The notes beneath the pieces are model-generated. The model searched no databases and had not been told where the DNA came from. It saw only the letters and a list, made by a program, of their open reading frames with translations. The position numbers and the translations under genes are program-made. From positions 662,007 to 726,006 of the forward strand of contig NZ_FQUM01000002.1 in the NCBI RefSeq assembly GCF_900129025.1: a stretch of DNA of 64,000 nt, written 5' to 3'. Positions within the stretch are counted from its first letter, which is position 1, and each line of letters starts with the position of its first letter. Positions 46,567 to 56,051 of the stretch are shown in pieces. The DNA is from Mariniphaga anaerophila (GTDB lineage Bacteria; Bacteroidota; Bacteroidia; Bacteroidales; Prolixibacteraceae).

Positions 46567-46584
46567 AATTTGTTTCCTCCTTTT

Positions 46585-48141
46585 TTAGTGTTTCGGACCG
46601 ATTTTAATTTGTCTGAACATAATTTTCAGTTCGGCAATCAGTAAAACTGTAAACAAAACTGCAAACAGCCAGAACGTAGTTTGTACCGATCCGGCGCTGA
46701 TTCTGGTGACTCCGGCCATTGTTGGCATAAGGTCTTGCACCACCCAGGGTTGGCGACCTACTTCTGCAACAATCCAGCCTGCCTGGCTGGCGAGGTATGC
46801 CAGCGGAATGGAAATAATTGCCAGCCGTAAAAACCAGCGTTTTTCAGTTAGCTGTCCTTTCAAAATAAAATACAATGAAAAAACAAAAAGCAGCACAAAC
46901 ATAAATCCCAGTCCAACCATAATGTGAAAACTGTAAAAGGTGAGTGGCACGTTGGGAATCAAATCGGTGGGGTCTTCAAAGTAACCGTATCCGAAATATT
47001 TAAAATAGTTTTCCTGAAAATCTTGGCTGGTTAGCTCGTCGCGCAACGAGCCTGCCAAAGCTTCGTTCCCGGCTTTTTTTGCCGTTTTAAACTCAGTGAG
47101 CTTACTAATGGCCAATTTCCCCCGTTCTATTTTTTCGGTTGCCGACATGTAACCGTATTTTTCATTTCCGTCAATCAAATCGTGAACTCCGGGAACAAAA
47201 GCATTCCAGTCGAGAAATGCCATGTAAGAAAGGAAATTAGGAATTTCAATCTTCATGGAAAAATCTTTCAGATTCTCGTTGTTGGGGTCGGTTTCTGAAG
47301 TTGAAAACAACCCGATTGCCACCAGGCCTGCGCCTTCGCTGCCGTTGTATAATCCTTCTATGGCAGCAAATTTCATGGGTTGATCGTGCGCAATGGTTCG
47401 AGTGGCATTATCGCCGGTCATTACCAGGTAAAGCGATGAAATGAGTCCGAATACGCTGGCAATAAGAATACTTTTTTTGGCCAGCAACAGTTCGCGCTTT
47501 TTCAGGATAAACCAGGCTGAAACACCAATGACAAATATCGAAGCCAGTACAAAACCGGACGATGTGGCGTGCAACCACTTGTCTACTGCTACCTGCGAGA
47601 AGAGCACATCCCAGAAGTTTTGCATTTCGTTACGTGCGGTGTCCGGATTAAAAACCATGCCCACTGGTTTTTGCATCCATCCGTTGGCTACCAGAATCCA
47701 CAACGCCGAGAGGTTGGCTCCGATTGCCGTGAGCCAGGTGGCCAGCAGGTGGGTCTTTTTTCCCACCTTATTCCATCCGAAAAACATGATGGCAATAAAC
47801 GTCGATTCCATAAAAAAGGCAAGAATGCCTTCAATTGCGAGCGGGGCGCCGAAAATGTCCCCCACAAACCAGGAATAATTCGACCAGTTTGTGCCGAATT
47901 CAAATTCCAGAATAATACCTGTTGCCACTCCAATGGCAAAATTAATCCCGAAAAGGGTCATCCAAAACTTGGTTATTCGTTTCCATTCTTCTTTTCCGGT
48001 TTTCACATACAGCGTTTCCATAAACGCAATAATAAATGTGATGCCCAGTGTAAGCGGCACAAATAACCAGTGGTACATAGCCGTAAGGGCAAATTGTGCC
48101 CTCGACCAGTTCACTAATGATAAATCTGCAAATTCAACCAT
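46585..48141 (-). CDS. cydA: Cytochrome bd ubiquinol oxidase subunit I
   Basis: 518 residues. The start SRAQFALTAMYHWLFVPLTLG contains the high-spin heme b595 axial His, and GINFAIGVATGIILEFEFGTNWSNYSWFVGDIFGAPLAIEG the conserved Glu/EFGTNW region. GRQPWVVQDLMPTMAGVT near residue 450 is the conserved GRQPW motif. It holds hemes b558, b595 and d and the quinol site. It lies between the DUF4492 gene and cydB. Confidence 0.97.
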   Translation of the reverse strand: MVEFADLSLVNWSRAQFALTAMYHWLFVPLTLGITFIIAFMETLYVKTGKEEWKRITKFWMTLFGINFAIGVATGIILEFEFGTNWSNYSWFVGDIFGAPLAIEGILAFFMESTFIAIMFFGWNKVGKKTHLLATWLTAIGANLSALWILVANGWMQKPVGMVFNPDTARNEMQNFWDVLFSQVAVDKWLHATSSGFVLASIFVIGVSAWFILKKRELLLAKKSILIASVFGLISSLYLVMTGDNATRTIAHDQPMKFAAIEGLYNGSEGAGLVAIGLFSTSETDPNNENLKDFSMKIEIPNFLSYMAFLDWNAFVPGVHDLIDGNEKYGYMSATEKIERGKLAISKLTEFKTAKKAGNEALAGSLRDELTSQDFQENYFKYFGYGYFEDPTDLIPNVPLTFYSFHIMVGLGFMFVLLFVFSLYFILKGQLTEKRWFLRLAIISIPLAYLASQAGWIVAEVGRQPWVVQDLMPTMAGVTRISAGSVQTTFWLFAVLFTVLLIAELKIMFRQIKIGPKH

Positions 48142-48143
48142 AA

Positions 48144-48377
48144 TTATTCTTTTGGTTCAGTTAATATTTCCAATACATAATCGCTCCGTTCCTGGTCGGT
48201 TTCGAAATTGGTTTTTAAAAAGTCGGGGAAAAAGAATACTTTGAGTATAGCAAACATAATGAATAACTTGATTAGGATAATTAGCCAGACTTGCTTACCC
48301 CAAGTCCCCATATTCCGGAAACCATTGACATAGAAACTCCAGACTTGTCGGATGATATTTGGTGTTTTGTTTGTCAT
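48144..48377 (-). CDS. DUF4492 domain protein upstream of cydA
   Basis: A 77-residue protein with one membrane helix (VWLIILIKLFIMFAILKVFFFPDFL, about 30-55). The start IIRQVWSFYVNGFRNMGTWGKQ matches DUF4492, a small family found next to cydAB in Bacteroidota and Campylobacterota. Two bp before the cydA start, so co-translated; role in bd oxidase biogenesis is inferred from synteny only. The 48378-48634 gap holds nothing I recognise apart from promoter-like AT-rich DNA. Confidence 0.85.
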   Translation of the reverse strand: MTNKTPNIIRQVWSFYVNGFRNMGTWGKQVWLIILIKLFIMFAILKVFFFPDFLKTNFETDQERSDYVLEILTEPKE

Positions 48378-48634
48378 TTGGGATTAAAAGTAATTGTTTT
48401 AGCAGAATATTCCCGCATTTTGATGTCCATTTTATTGGCGAAATGGTTTTATAACATTTAAAGGCTATTTGGTATTCTTGTTTTCTCGGTGCTGAAATTA
48501 TGTTATGTAAGTACTTTTGGGTGAGATGAAATCGCTAAAATAAATTTTGAAAATATTTTCGAAATCATTTTGTTTTAATCATTTGTTCTTTAGCTTTGAG
48601 ATATTATTTTAAACAAAAGTTTAATCGAATTGCG

Positions 48635-50002
48635 ATGGAAGACACAAAATTAAAGACCGACGTTCTGGTGATTGGTAGCAGTGCTGCCGGTTTGGTAAGT
48701 GCGCTAACAGGAAAGAGAGTTTATCCTGAAAGGAAATTTACCGTGGTTACACGATTCCCGAAAACGCTAATTCCTTGTGGAATCCCTTACATTTTCGGCT
48801 CGGTAGGAAGCTCTGACAAAGATATCCTTCCTTCTGAAAAAATGTTTGAAACCAACAATGTTGATATGCTTGTTGACGAAGCAGAATCAATACAGTTAAA
48901 AGAAAAAACAGTCCGTTTTCAGTCGGGAAAAGTTATTGGTTACGAAAAACTTGTAATAGGAACGGGCTCGCTTCCTATTCAGCCCCAATGGCTTAAAGGA
49001 GCCGGCCTGGAGAATGTTTTTAACGTGCCCAAAAACAAAGTGTATCTCGATGAAATGCACGAAAAACTGAAAGGAGCAAATAAAATAGTTACCATAGGTG
49101 CTGGTTTTATTGGCGTCGAAATTTCAGATGAACTCAGAAAAGCGGGTAAAGATGTTACTCTGGTTGAGAAACTTCCCCGAATTTTAGGGCTTGCCTTTGA
49201 TGGTGATATTTCGGAAAGGGCAGAGGAGTTGCTGAAAAACCGTGGCGTTAAAATTCTTACCGGCGCTTCTGTTGCCGAAATTTCGGGCAATGGAAAAGTT
49301 GACGGGGTTGTTTTGGAAAACGGAGAACGAATTGAGGCTGACGCAGTAATTCTGTCCATGGGATATAAACCCAATTCGGAACTGGCTGCCGGCGCAGGAT
49401 TACCTGTTAGCGACCGTGGTTTTATAAAAGTAGATGACTATATGCGCACCACAGATCCTGATGTGTTTGCGGTGGGCGACTGCGCAGAAAAAAGAGATTT
49501 TATCACCCGGAAACCTTCTCCGGTAATGCTGGCTTCTACCGCATGCGCCGAAGCCCGAATTGCCGGCATGAACCTCTTTAAACTTTCTGCTATAAAAACA
49601 TTTATCGGAACAATTTCGATTTTTTCAACCGCAATTGGCACTACCGGATTTGGTGTTGCCGGAATTACCGAAACACAGGCTGAAGCTGAGAACTTTGATT
49701 TTGTTACCGGAACATTTGAAGGAATAGATCGGCATCCCGGTGCCCTTGAAGATACCCACAAACAATTTGTTAAGCTGGTAGTAGGCCGCGAGTCCGGCGT
49801 TATTCTGGGGGGCGAAGTTTACGGTGGTTTGTCGGCAGGCGAACTAACCAACACTCTCGGAATAATTGTACAAAACCGCATGACCCTGAATTCGTTGCTT
49901 ACAGCGCAATTCGGGACGCATCCGCTACTCACGGCTTCTCCTGCAGGTTATCCGCTTGTAAAAGCAGCAGAAAGCGCAGCGGGTAAAATTATGTTTAAAT
50001 AG
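48635..50002 (+). CDS. CoA-disulfide reductase-like FAD/NAD(P) oxidoreductase
   Basis: 455 residues from MEDTKLKTDVLVIGSSAAGL; the frame extends 13 codons upstream but lacks a better start. The FAD GxGxxG-type motif is VIGSSAAG, the redox region KTLIPCGIPYIFG supplies the single active-site Cys, the NAD motif is VTIGAGFIGVEISDELRKAGKDVTLVE and the second FAD motif is DVFAVGDCAEKRDF. This is the single-Cys (CoADR/NADH oxidase/peroxidase) class, likely acting on CoA or sulfur disulfides. Confidence 0.88.
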   Translation: MEDTKLKTDVLVIGSSAAGLVSALTGKRVYPERKFTVVTRFPKTLIPCGIPYIFGSVGSSDKDILPSEKMFETNNVDMLVDEAESIQLKEKTVRFQSGKVIGYEKLVIGTGSLPIQPQWLKGAGLENVFNVPKNKVYLDEMHEKLKGANKIVTIGAGFIGVEISDELRKAGKDVTLVEKLPRILGLAFDGDISERAEELLKNRGVKILTGASVAEISGNGKVDGVVLENGERIEADAVILSMGYKPNSELAAGAGLPVSDRGFIKVDDYMRTTDPDVFAVGDCAEKRDFITRKPSPVMLASTACAEARIAGMNLFKLSAIKTFIGTISIFSTAIGTTGFGVAGITETQAEAENFDFVTGTFEGIDRHPGALEDTHKQFVKLVVGRESGVILGGEVYGGLSAGELTNTLGIIVQNRMTLNSLLTAQFGTHPLLTASPAGYPLVKAAESAAGKIMFK

Positions 50003-50157
50003 CTTACCGCCGGGATGTTTAATAAAACCGGTAGCTAAGCAGTACTTGACTGGATGAGATGGCTGGAAGCATTATATTGGTGGTGATGGCAGCTCTGGAA
50101 GTTACCGGTTTTTTTTTGAATTAGTTTGTAGTAAATTGAAGGAAAGGAGACTTTTCT

Positions 50158-52713
50158 TTACTCAAGTTTAAACGACTTTCGGAGTGTGAGACCAACAGTC
50201 AGCGGGTCGCCGAGTACCGCTGCGTAGTGCCCGGCGTTTCCTCCTGCGGGCAGTAATTGTTCAAAATAATTGGTGTTGGCCAGGTTACGTACCCAAATAT
50301 AAACGGTTAATCCGTGGAAATCTCTGAATCCGGCCTGTGCATTAATCAGTGAGTAAGAATTGATGACCAGGTATTTGGAGGGGGAGGAGCTTGAAGAGAA
50401 TTTTGAACGGTAGAACAGTTCAGTACCCATAAAATAGTTCCCGTCGCGTGAGAAGAAAGTTCCCTTTTTCGAGAAATCAATCCCTCCGGAAAATGCCCAT
50501 TTCGAAATGCCCGGTAACTCTTGCCCCGAGACATCTTTGAAAGAAGGGCCTCCAGTTTCTTCGAGTGGCGGTGGCGCATTTTTAAACGAAACGTATTTGC
50601 CATCGGTGTAAGCTGCTGCGGCATTAATAGAAATTAGACTGTTGATTCTGAACTTACTGTCAAGCTCTGCACCGGCAACACGAACTTTTTCTGCGTTGGC
50701 CAGGTATCCTCTATTTACAGACAGATCGGCTGCCTGCACCTGGGTCTGGTAGTCTTTAATTGACGTGCTGAACACTGTGAAATTCAAAAAGGAAGAAGCA
50801 AACGGGGATGATTTCAGTCCTGCTTCATAATGAATAACTTTTTCTGGCTTTATTACCGCCAGGTCGGTCATGGCTTCTCCGTTCTGGCGGGGCAGGCCGC
50901 CCAGGTTCAAGCCAACGGGTTTAAAGTTGGTTGCCACTGTGGCAAAAGTATTTAACTTTTTATTTGCCTTAAAGTTTACTGTCAGTTGGCCCGATATATT
51001 GGTTTTGTTGATGTTTGCGTTGAATGCCTGTTCATTATAAACTGAATTTTTAAGGGCTATTAATTCCGGGTCATCAGTCTGGAGTCCGCCGTAGGTTTCT
51101 CGTCTGAAATCAATTTTTTTGTGGTCGAAGTTAATTCGCAGCCCGGGCAATAAGTGTATTTTTCTGGTAATTGCCCAGTCAATTTGGCTAAATAAGGCAC
51201 CGCTGAAGGTTTCGAGATTGGGGTAAGTTTTTAATCCGTAACCTTCGAGCAATCCGGGGGTTTGCCAAAGCGCGCTTTCCGAGTTCTGCGAAAATCTCCA
51301 CTGGTCCTTCCCCGATTCCTGGGTGTGGGTACCGTCGGGTGCAAGTTTCTGGTAAATGGCAAACACACCGGCAACACCACTTAGTTTTCGGGAGAAGTCG
51401 CCGGCATATCGTATTTCCTGCGACCATTGTTGATGTTTCGATGGAGCCTGCGAAAGAGTGAGCGCCTGCAACCCGGTAAAATCTCTGTCGTTTGAAGGCC
51501 CCCAATTCCAGTAACGCCAGGCCGAAGTGCTTGTTAACATGCCGTCTGTGGTTTCAATATTTACGTTTACCGACGCACCTCCGAAATCCTGTTTCGACCT
51601 CCAGGGAGTGTCGTGGTCGATTAACCGGTCGAAAGGATTGCGGGATGGGAGTTCATATTTCAAGTCGGCAATAATTTGTTCAAACTGTCTGTATTCGGGG
51701 CGCAGAGTCGGGGCTACTCCTGCAAAAACCATCGCGTATCCGTTAGGGCGCTGCCTCGTTACATCGGCCGCAAAAGTAATTTCAGTTACCGATGAGGGCT
51801 TGATTAATAACTGTCCGCGCACTCCGAGGTTATTTAAATCGTTTACATGTTCCTGACGGGCTACATTATAAATTGTTCCGTCGCGCTGGGTGCCGGAAAA
51901 GGAAAGCCTCGCAGCAACCGATTTTCCCAAAGGACCGCTTAACGATGCCTTTGCCTGAATAAAGCCGTAATTTCCGTAGCTGACTTCAAATTTGCCGGTA
52001 GGCGTGAATTCCGGTTTTCGTGTGGTGATATTAAAAGCTCCGGCCGTGGTGTTTTTCCCGTAAAGCGTTCCCTGGGGGCCGCGAAGTACTTCAATGCGTT
52101 CCACATCAATAAAATCGAGAGTAGTTGCAGCTGGGCGGGCGTAATAAACCCCGTCGACGTAAAAGCCGACTCCCGGGTCAATACCGTCGTTTGTGAGGCC
52201 AAAAGTAGACCCTAGTCCTCTAATGTTTAGTGTTGTGTTTCGGGGGTTGGAAGAGTATAATTGCACGGAAGGGATGAGCTCTTTTACCCGATTTACATTG
52301 AATGCATGGGCATTATCTGCTTGAGTGCCCAGAATTACCGAAATCGGAACCGGAATTTCTGCCAATGATTCTGCCCTTCGTCGGGCGGTGACAATAATTT
52401 CTTCGACGGTGTTGTCGGACAGAAGTACGATTTTTACCGGCTCGTCTGTCGGAGCAGCGATTTTTACTTCACGGGGGATCATTCCCACGGAACGTATTTG
52501 AAGAAAGATGGGAAAGTTCATTTCTGTTTCGAGTTGAAACCGCCCCTTTAAATCGGTAACTGCATAGTTTTGTGTTCCTTTTATCAGCACAGTGGCCGAC
52601 ACAATAGAAATGTCGTCAGTGTCTGTTATAGTCCCTTTAACTGGCGTGCCCGAAAGTGCAAAATATGCTATGCAGATTACAAAAGCTGTGGTAAACAGAA
52701 ATTTTATTTTCAT
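50158..52713 (-). CDS. TonB-dependent receptor with carboxypeptidase-like N-terminal domain
   Basis: About 851 residues from MKIKFLFTTAFVICIAYFALSG (signal peptide). An Ig-like regulatory domain follows (about 20-110: PVKGTITDTDDISIVSATVLIKGTQNYAVTDLKGRFQLE), then a TonB box-like region VEEIIVTARRRAESLAEIPVPISV, a plug domain with YVDGVYYARPAATTLDFIDVERIEVLRGPQGTLYGKNTTAGAFNI, and a C-terminal 22-strand barrel ending LTVGLTLRKSF. It resembles proteobacterial-type siderophore receptors more than SusC. No SusD follows. Substrate unknown. Confidence 0.92.
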   Translation of the reverse strand: MKIKFLFTTAFVICIAYFALSGTPVKGTITDTDDISIVSATVLIKGTQNYAVTDLKGRFQLETEMNFPIFLQIRSVGMIPREVKIAAPTDEPVKIVLLSDNTVEEIIVTARRRAESLAEIPVPISVILGTQADNAHAFNVNRVKELIPSVQLYSSNPRNTTLNIRGLGSTFGLTNDGIDPGVGFYVDGVYYARPAATTLDFIDVERIEVLRGPQGTLYGKNTTAGAFNITTRKPEFTPTGKFEVSYGNYGFIQAKASLSGPLGKSVAARLSFSGTQRDGTIYNVARQEHVNDLNNLGVRGQLLIKPSSVTEITFAADVTRQRPNGYAMVFAGVAPTLRPEYRQFEQIIADLKYELPSRNPFDRLIDHDTPWRSKQDFGGASVNVNIETTDGMLTSTSAWRYWNWGPSNDRDFTGLQALTLSQAPSKHQQWSQEIRYAGDFSRKLSGVAGVFAIYQKLAPDGTHTQESGKDQWRFSQNSESALWQTPGLLEGYGLKTYPNLETFSGALFSQIDWAITRKIHLLPGLRINFDHKKIDFRRETYGGLQTDDPELIALKNSVYNEQAFNANINKTNISGQLTVNFKANKKLNTFATVATNFKPVGLNLGGLPRQNGEAMTDLAVIKPEKVIHYEAGLKSSPFASSFLNFTVFSTSIKDYQTQVQAADLSVNRGYLANAEKVRVAGAELDSKFRINSLISINAAAAYTDGKYVSFKNAPPPLEETGGPSFKDVSGQELPGISKWAFSGGIDFSKKGTFFSRDGNYFMGTELFYRSKFSSSSSPSKYLVINSYSLINAQAGFRDFHGLTVYIWVRNLANTNYFEQLLPAGGNAGHYAAVLGDPLTVGLTLRKSFKLE

Positions 52714-52844
52714 TTTTTGATTGATTAATACAAACCGCGTGTTCCCGTTGCCGGAAAACTTTGGCAAAAGTATTTTGAGGGGAGGAGGCTCACAACAGCT
52801 TAAAAACGTAATTTGAGACTACGTATAAAAACGTATAACGGGCA

Positions 52845-53483
52845 TTACAAATTCAGGTAACCGTTTTTAATCGCATAAACCACAAGGTTTGCCGTATTTT
52901 TCGAACCGGTTTTCTGTAAGAGGTTTTCGCGGTGTTTGTCAATCGTACGTTTGCTTACTTTTAGCTTTTCCGAAATTTCATTGTTGGTTAATCCTTTGCA
53001 GATCAGAACAAGTACTTCGGTTTCCCGTTCGGTTAATTCATCCAGAAGTGAACTGTTGTTTTTGGGTGGATTTTTAAGAATCTCATTCAGCATTTCAATG
53101 GAAATGTAGCTTTTGTCGTTATACACATCAACAATGGCTTTTTCCACTTCCTGGAAACTGGAATTCTTCAGTAAAAAACCACAAGCGCCGGCTTCTACCA
53201 TGCTCAGGTAATAGTTTTTGTCAGAATACATCGACAATGCTATAATTTTGATGTCAGGTTGGATTGCAACAGCTTTTCGAGCCGCTTCGATTCCATTCAT
53301 TACCGGCATTTCAAAATCGAGCAGAGCAATGTCCACTTTATTGTGCGGAAGGTTTTCAATAAATTGCTGTCCGTTTTCAGCCTCCCACACTTTGTTAATG
53401 TAATCGAGGTTAGATAAGAGCAGTTTCAACCCCTGCCTGAAGAGCAGGTGGTCGTCAACAATACATACTGAAATTTTTTTCAT
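52845..53483 (-). CDS. NarL/LuxR-type response regulator
   Basis: 212 residues. Receiver domain with the phospho-acceptor D56 (ALLDFEMPVMNG) and acidic pocket D10-D11; C-terminal HTH_LuxR at about 148-205 (LTERETEVLVLICKGLTNNEISEKLKVSKRTIDKHRENLLQKTGSKNTANLVVYAIKNG). It overlaps the histidine kinase stop by 4 bp, forming a two-component pair. Target genes are not evident; the adjacent TonB receptor is a candidate. Confidence 0.95.
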   Translation of the reverse strand: MKKISVCIVDDHLLFRQGLKLLLSNLDYINKVWEAENGQQFIENLPHNKVDIALLDFEMPVMNGIEAARKAVAIQPDIKIIALSMYSDKNYYLSMVEAGACGFLLKNSSFQEVEKAIVDVYNDKSYISIEMLNEILKNPPKNNSSLLDELTERETEVLVLICKGLTNNEISEKLKVSKRTIDKHRENLLQKTGSKNTANLVVYAIKNGYLNL

Positions 53484-54427
53484 TGGAGCGGAAAGTAAAA
53501 GTCAATGGAAAAGCCTTGGTCCTGATTGTTTATGCTGAACGTTCCGTTGAGCGATTTTGCCCGGGAAATAATGTTGTTGAACCCCATTCCTTTCAATTTC
53601 CCTTTTTGTAGCAGTTCGGGGTTGTTTATTCCACTGCCGTCGTCGCTGTACTGAATGACGAACAAATTTCCGGACACCATCATTTTTAGGCAAACAGCGC
53701 TTGGTTCTGCATGTTTCAGGCTGTTGTTCATCAGCTCTGTAACTATGCGGTAACTGCTGTTTTTTAAGTCGTCAGACAGAAGCTTTTCATCCACATCCAG
53801 TTGAAGCTCGGGGGTTATGTTTGAAGAGCTGAAAAGCTTTTCGGCAAAATCTTCGATGGCAGTTTTTAAGCCGTAATTCACCAAAATGTGTGGGCTCAGG
53901 TTGTTGGAAATCTCTTTCAGAGTAGCGATTGAATCGTCGGTGGCGTTGTATGCATTTTTAATAATTTTCTGATTTAGCGAGTTCAGGCTTTCGGGGTTTA
54001 TTGCGCTCAGCGACATTTTTATTGAAGACAAAACCGGCCCCATCCCGTCGTGCAGTTCGCGGGCAAAATTTTGTCTGGCTTTGTCTTCAGCCTTTATGAT
54101 GGCCGATAAAATTCTACGTTCGTTGTCTTTCCTGATTTTTTCGATGCGGTATTGCAGGTTAAATATTTCGCGGATAAAAATGACACCAACCAGCATTAAC
54201 ACCGAGATTAATACGCCTACCCAACCGTTGATTTCATCGCTCGGGAATAATTTTGAATCCCAGAACAATGACGAAAAATCGAATAGACGCCTGACGGCCA
54301 TTAAAACAAATGCCGACGAGATGAGAATCCATGATACATTAAAACGGGTGCGCTTAATCAGACTGATGGCGTAAATTGTTGCAGCCAGCTGGATTAACAT
54401 GGAAAGTAGCAGAGCATATTTAAGCAC
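53480..54427 (-). CDS. Sensor histidine kinase (HisKA_3)
   Basis: 315 residues. Two to three N-terminal helices (about 5-22, 32-46, 70-88), then a coiled linker, the HisKA_3 box with H126 (ARELHDGMGPVLSSIKMS) and a HATPase domain (ELMNNSLKHAEPS N-box; YSDDGSGI G1; GMGFNNIISRAKSLNG G2). No periplasmic sensor domain is apparent, so it may sense through the membrane helices. Cognate regulator follows with a 4-bp overlap. Confidence 0.93.
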   Translation of the reverse strand: MLKYALLLSMLIQLAATIYAISLIKRTRFNVSWILISSAFVLMAVRRLFDFSSLFWDSKLFPSDEINGWVGVLISVLMLVGVIFIREIFNLQYRIEKIRKDNERRILSAIIKAEDKARQNFARELHDGMGPVLSSIKMSLSAINPESLNSLNQKIIKNAYNATDDSIATLKEISNNLSPHILVNYGLKTAIEDFAEKLFSSSNITPELQLDVDEKLLSDDLKNSSYRIVTELMNNSLKHAEPSAVCLKMMVSGNLFVIQYSDDGSGINNPELLQKGKLKGMGFNNIISRAKSLNGTFSINNQDQGFSIDFYFPLQ

Positions 54428-54533
54428 GGCAGTGATTTTTAGTTTTCAATATGAATGCGATGTAACAAAAGTACCAATAATCTGCATTCAATTAAAAAGA
54501 AGATGAAAACGGAGTAAAACCGTACTAAAAACC

Positions 54534-54566
54534 AACGCCAACGCTCAGAGAATCTGCGTTGGCGTT
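54534..54566 (-). terminator. Terminator after the DUF1080 gene
   Basis: AACGCCAACGC and GCGTTGGCGTT form an 11-bp perfect stem around an 11-base loop. On the minus strand the stem is followed by GGTTTTTAG. It ends the transcript of the gene ending at 54613. Confidence 0.85.
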
Positions 54567-54612
54567 GTTGGTAATTTTATAAAAATCTATTTCGGACTGA
54601 GTTATGCCTCAG

Positions 54613-55344
54613 TTACAATTCGCGGATTTTTATGTTTCTGAACCAAACCGGGTATCCGTGGTCTTGCAGGCCGATGTATCCTTCTTTTGAAATTCCTTCG
54701 GTAAATCCCGGAAAGTTCTTGAATTTGCTGTTTTCAACGAGTTTATCCCATTCGGGAGTCCAGTGCGTGTAGGAAACCACTTCTTTTCCGTTCATTTTTA
54801 CTGTTGCGTTCCCGTTTTCAACTTTAATAACACACGTGTTCCATTGGCCTGCCGGGTTAACGGTTTTTGGGTCGGCCGGAAGCATGTCATAAAGAGAACC
54901 CGCCAGGTGGCTGTCAATTTTATTGTCGGTGGCATTTTTGTTGTCGAGCACCTGAATTTCAGGGGCAGCGTAATAAATTGGTTTGCCGGGTATTTCTCTG
55001 ATGTAGTAGAAAATACCTGAATTGGCCATGTTGCTGGCTTTCCAGTCGATGGAAAGTTCAAAGTTTTTGAATTTCTTCGGGCCAAAAAGGATGTCACCAC
55101 CGGCTCCCTGTCCCGGTTTTTTGCCTTCGCCAATAAGCACTTTCATGGCATTGTCTTCAATCGTCCAGTTTGCAGGCATAGCGTCGCCATTACATTGCCG
55201 CCATCCATCAAAATTTTCACCGTTGAAAAGCAATTCCCATCCGGCTTTTTTTTCTTTTTTAGAGAGTTGATTCAGTTTTTGTGCGAAGGAAGGAATAGCG
55301 AAAATAACCACGGCTAAGGTAGTCATCAAAAAATTTTTGTTCAT
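54613..55344 (-). CDS. DUF1080 (3-keto-disaccharide hydrolase-like) secreted protein
   Basis: About 243 residues from MNKNFLMTTLAVVIFAIPSFAQ, a clear signal peptide; the longer frame adds 40 residues overlapping the next gene. The mature part WELLFNGENFDGWRQCNGDAMPANWTIEDNAMKV, GGDILFGPKKFKNFELSIDWKAS and GYIGLQDHGYPVWFRNIKIREL are diagnostic of DUF1080/3-keto-disaccharide hydrolases, which have a concanavalin-like fold and are common in Bacteroidota and Planctomycetota. Confidence 0.9.
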   Translation of the reverse strand: MNKNFLMTTLAVVIFAIPSFAQKLNQLSKKEKKAGWELLFNGENFDGWRQCNGDAMPANWTIEDNAMKVLIGEGKKPGQGAGGDILFGPKKFKNFELSIDWKASNMANSGIFYYIREIPGKPIYYAAPEIQVLDNKNATDNKIDSHLAGSLYDMLPADPKTVNPAGQWNTCVIKVENGNATVKMNGKEVVSYTHWTPEWDKLVENSKFKNFPGFTEGISKEGYIGLQDHGYPVWFRNIKIREL

Positions 55345-55436
55345 CGTTCGAGATTTTTTTAGCTTTATTAAGCAATTAATAATAGGTTTATTGATAACAA
55401 GTTGTTCTATGTTGTTCAGGAGAATTTTGCTCCCCT

Positions 55437-56024
55437 TTACTTTCCTTTTCGCCAGCGGCGCCATTTGCGGCTTACCGTTTTTACATGGAAAACCCCGTGA
55501 CTAACCGATTTCACATCTTCAATGGAATAGAAAGCTTTCGGATTGGTTGTTTTAACCAGGTCTTCTACTTTCTGAATTTCATTTCTTTTAATAATACTGT
55601 ATATGATGCTTACATTTTCGGTGCTGCCTTTGGCTTCGTGGTAGGTAATTCCGTACCCCGCATCTTTTAGGTTGGCTATTAGCTCTGTAGCACTGTTTCG
55701 GGTAATAATCTGGATTTTAACAATTCCCATGGCCAGGCGTTCTTCCAGCAACAGGCCTATTAGGTTTCCGGTTGCAAATCCTGCTGCATAGGCAAAGTAG
55801 CACACCCAGTTGTCGAGGTTCTCAAAAATACGGGAGATGGCTATTAACCAAATTAAAATTTCAAAAAAACCAAGCAGTGGAGCCAGGTATTTTTGCCCTT
55901 TCGAAACCATGACAATACGTATGGTGCCTATGGTTACGTCCATTATCCTGGAGAGAAATATCAGGAATGGAAGCAGAAAATAGGTGAAAAATGCAGTATT
56001 AGCAAAATCAGCTGCAAGCATCAT
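55437..56024 (-). CDS. UPF0316/DUF2179 membrane protein
   Basis: 195 residues. Three N-terminal helices include SRIMDVTIGTIRIVMVSKGQKYLAPLLGFFEILIWLIAISRIF, the DUF5698 motif. A soluble C-terminal domain (about 110-180, IQIITRNSATELIANLKDAGYGITYHEAKGS) fits DUF2179. A conserved membrane protein of unknown role; 27 bp after prfC, likely co-transcribed. Confidence 0.88.
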   Translation of the reverse strand: MMLAADFANTAFFTYFLLPFLIFLSRIMDVTIGTIRIVMVSKGQKYLAPLLGFFEILIWLIAISRIFENLDNWVCYFAYAAGFATGNLIGLLLEERLAMGIVKIQIITRNSATELIANLKDAGYGITYHEAKGSTENVSIIYSIIKRNEIQKVEDLVKTTNPKAFYSIEDVKSVSHGVFHVKTVSRKWRRWRKGK

Positions 56025-56051
56025 CTTTTCAAAATTTCCAGTAAAAGTACA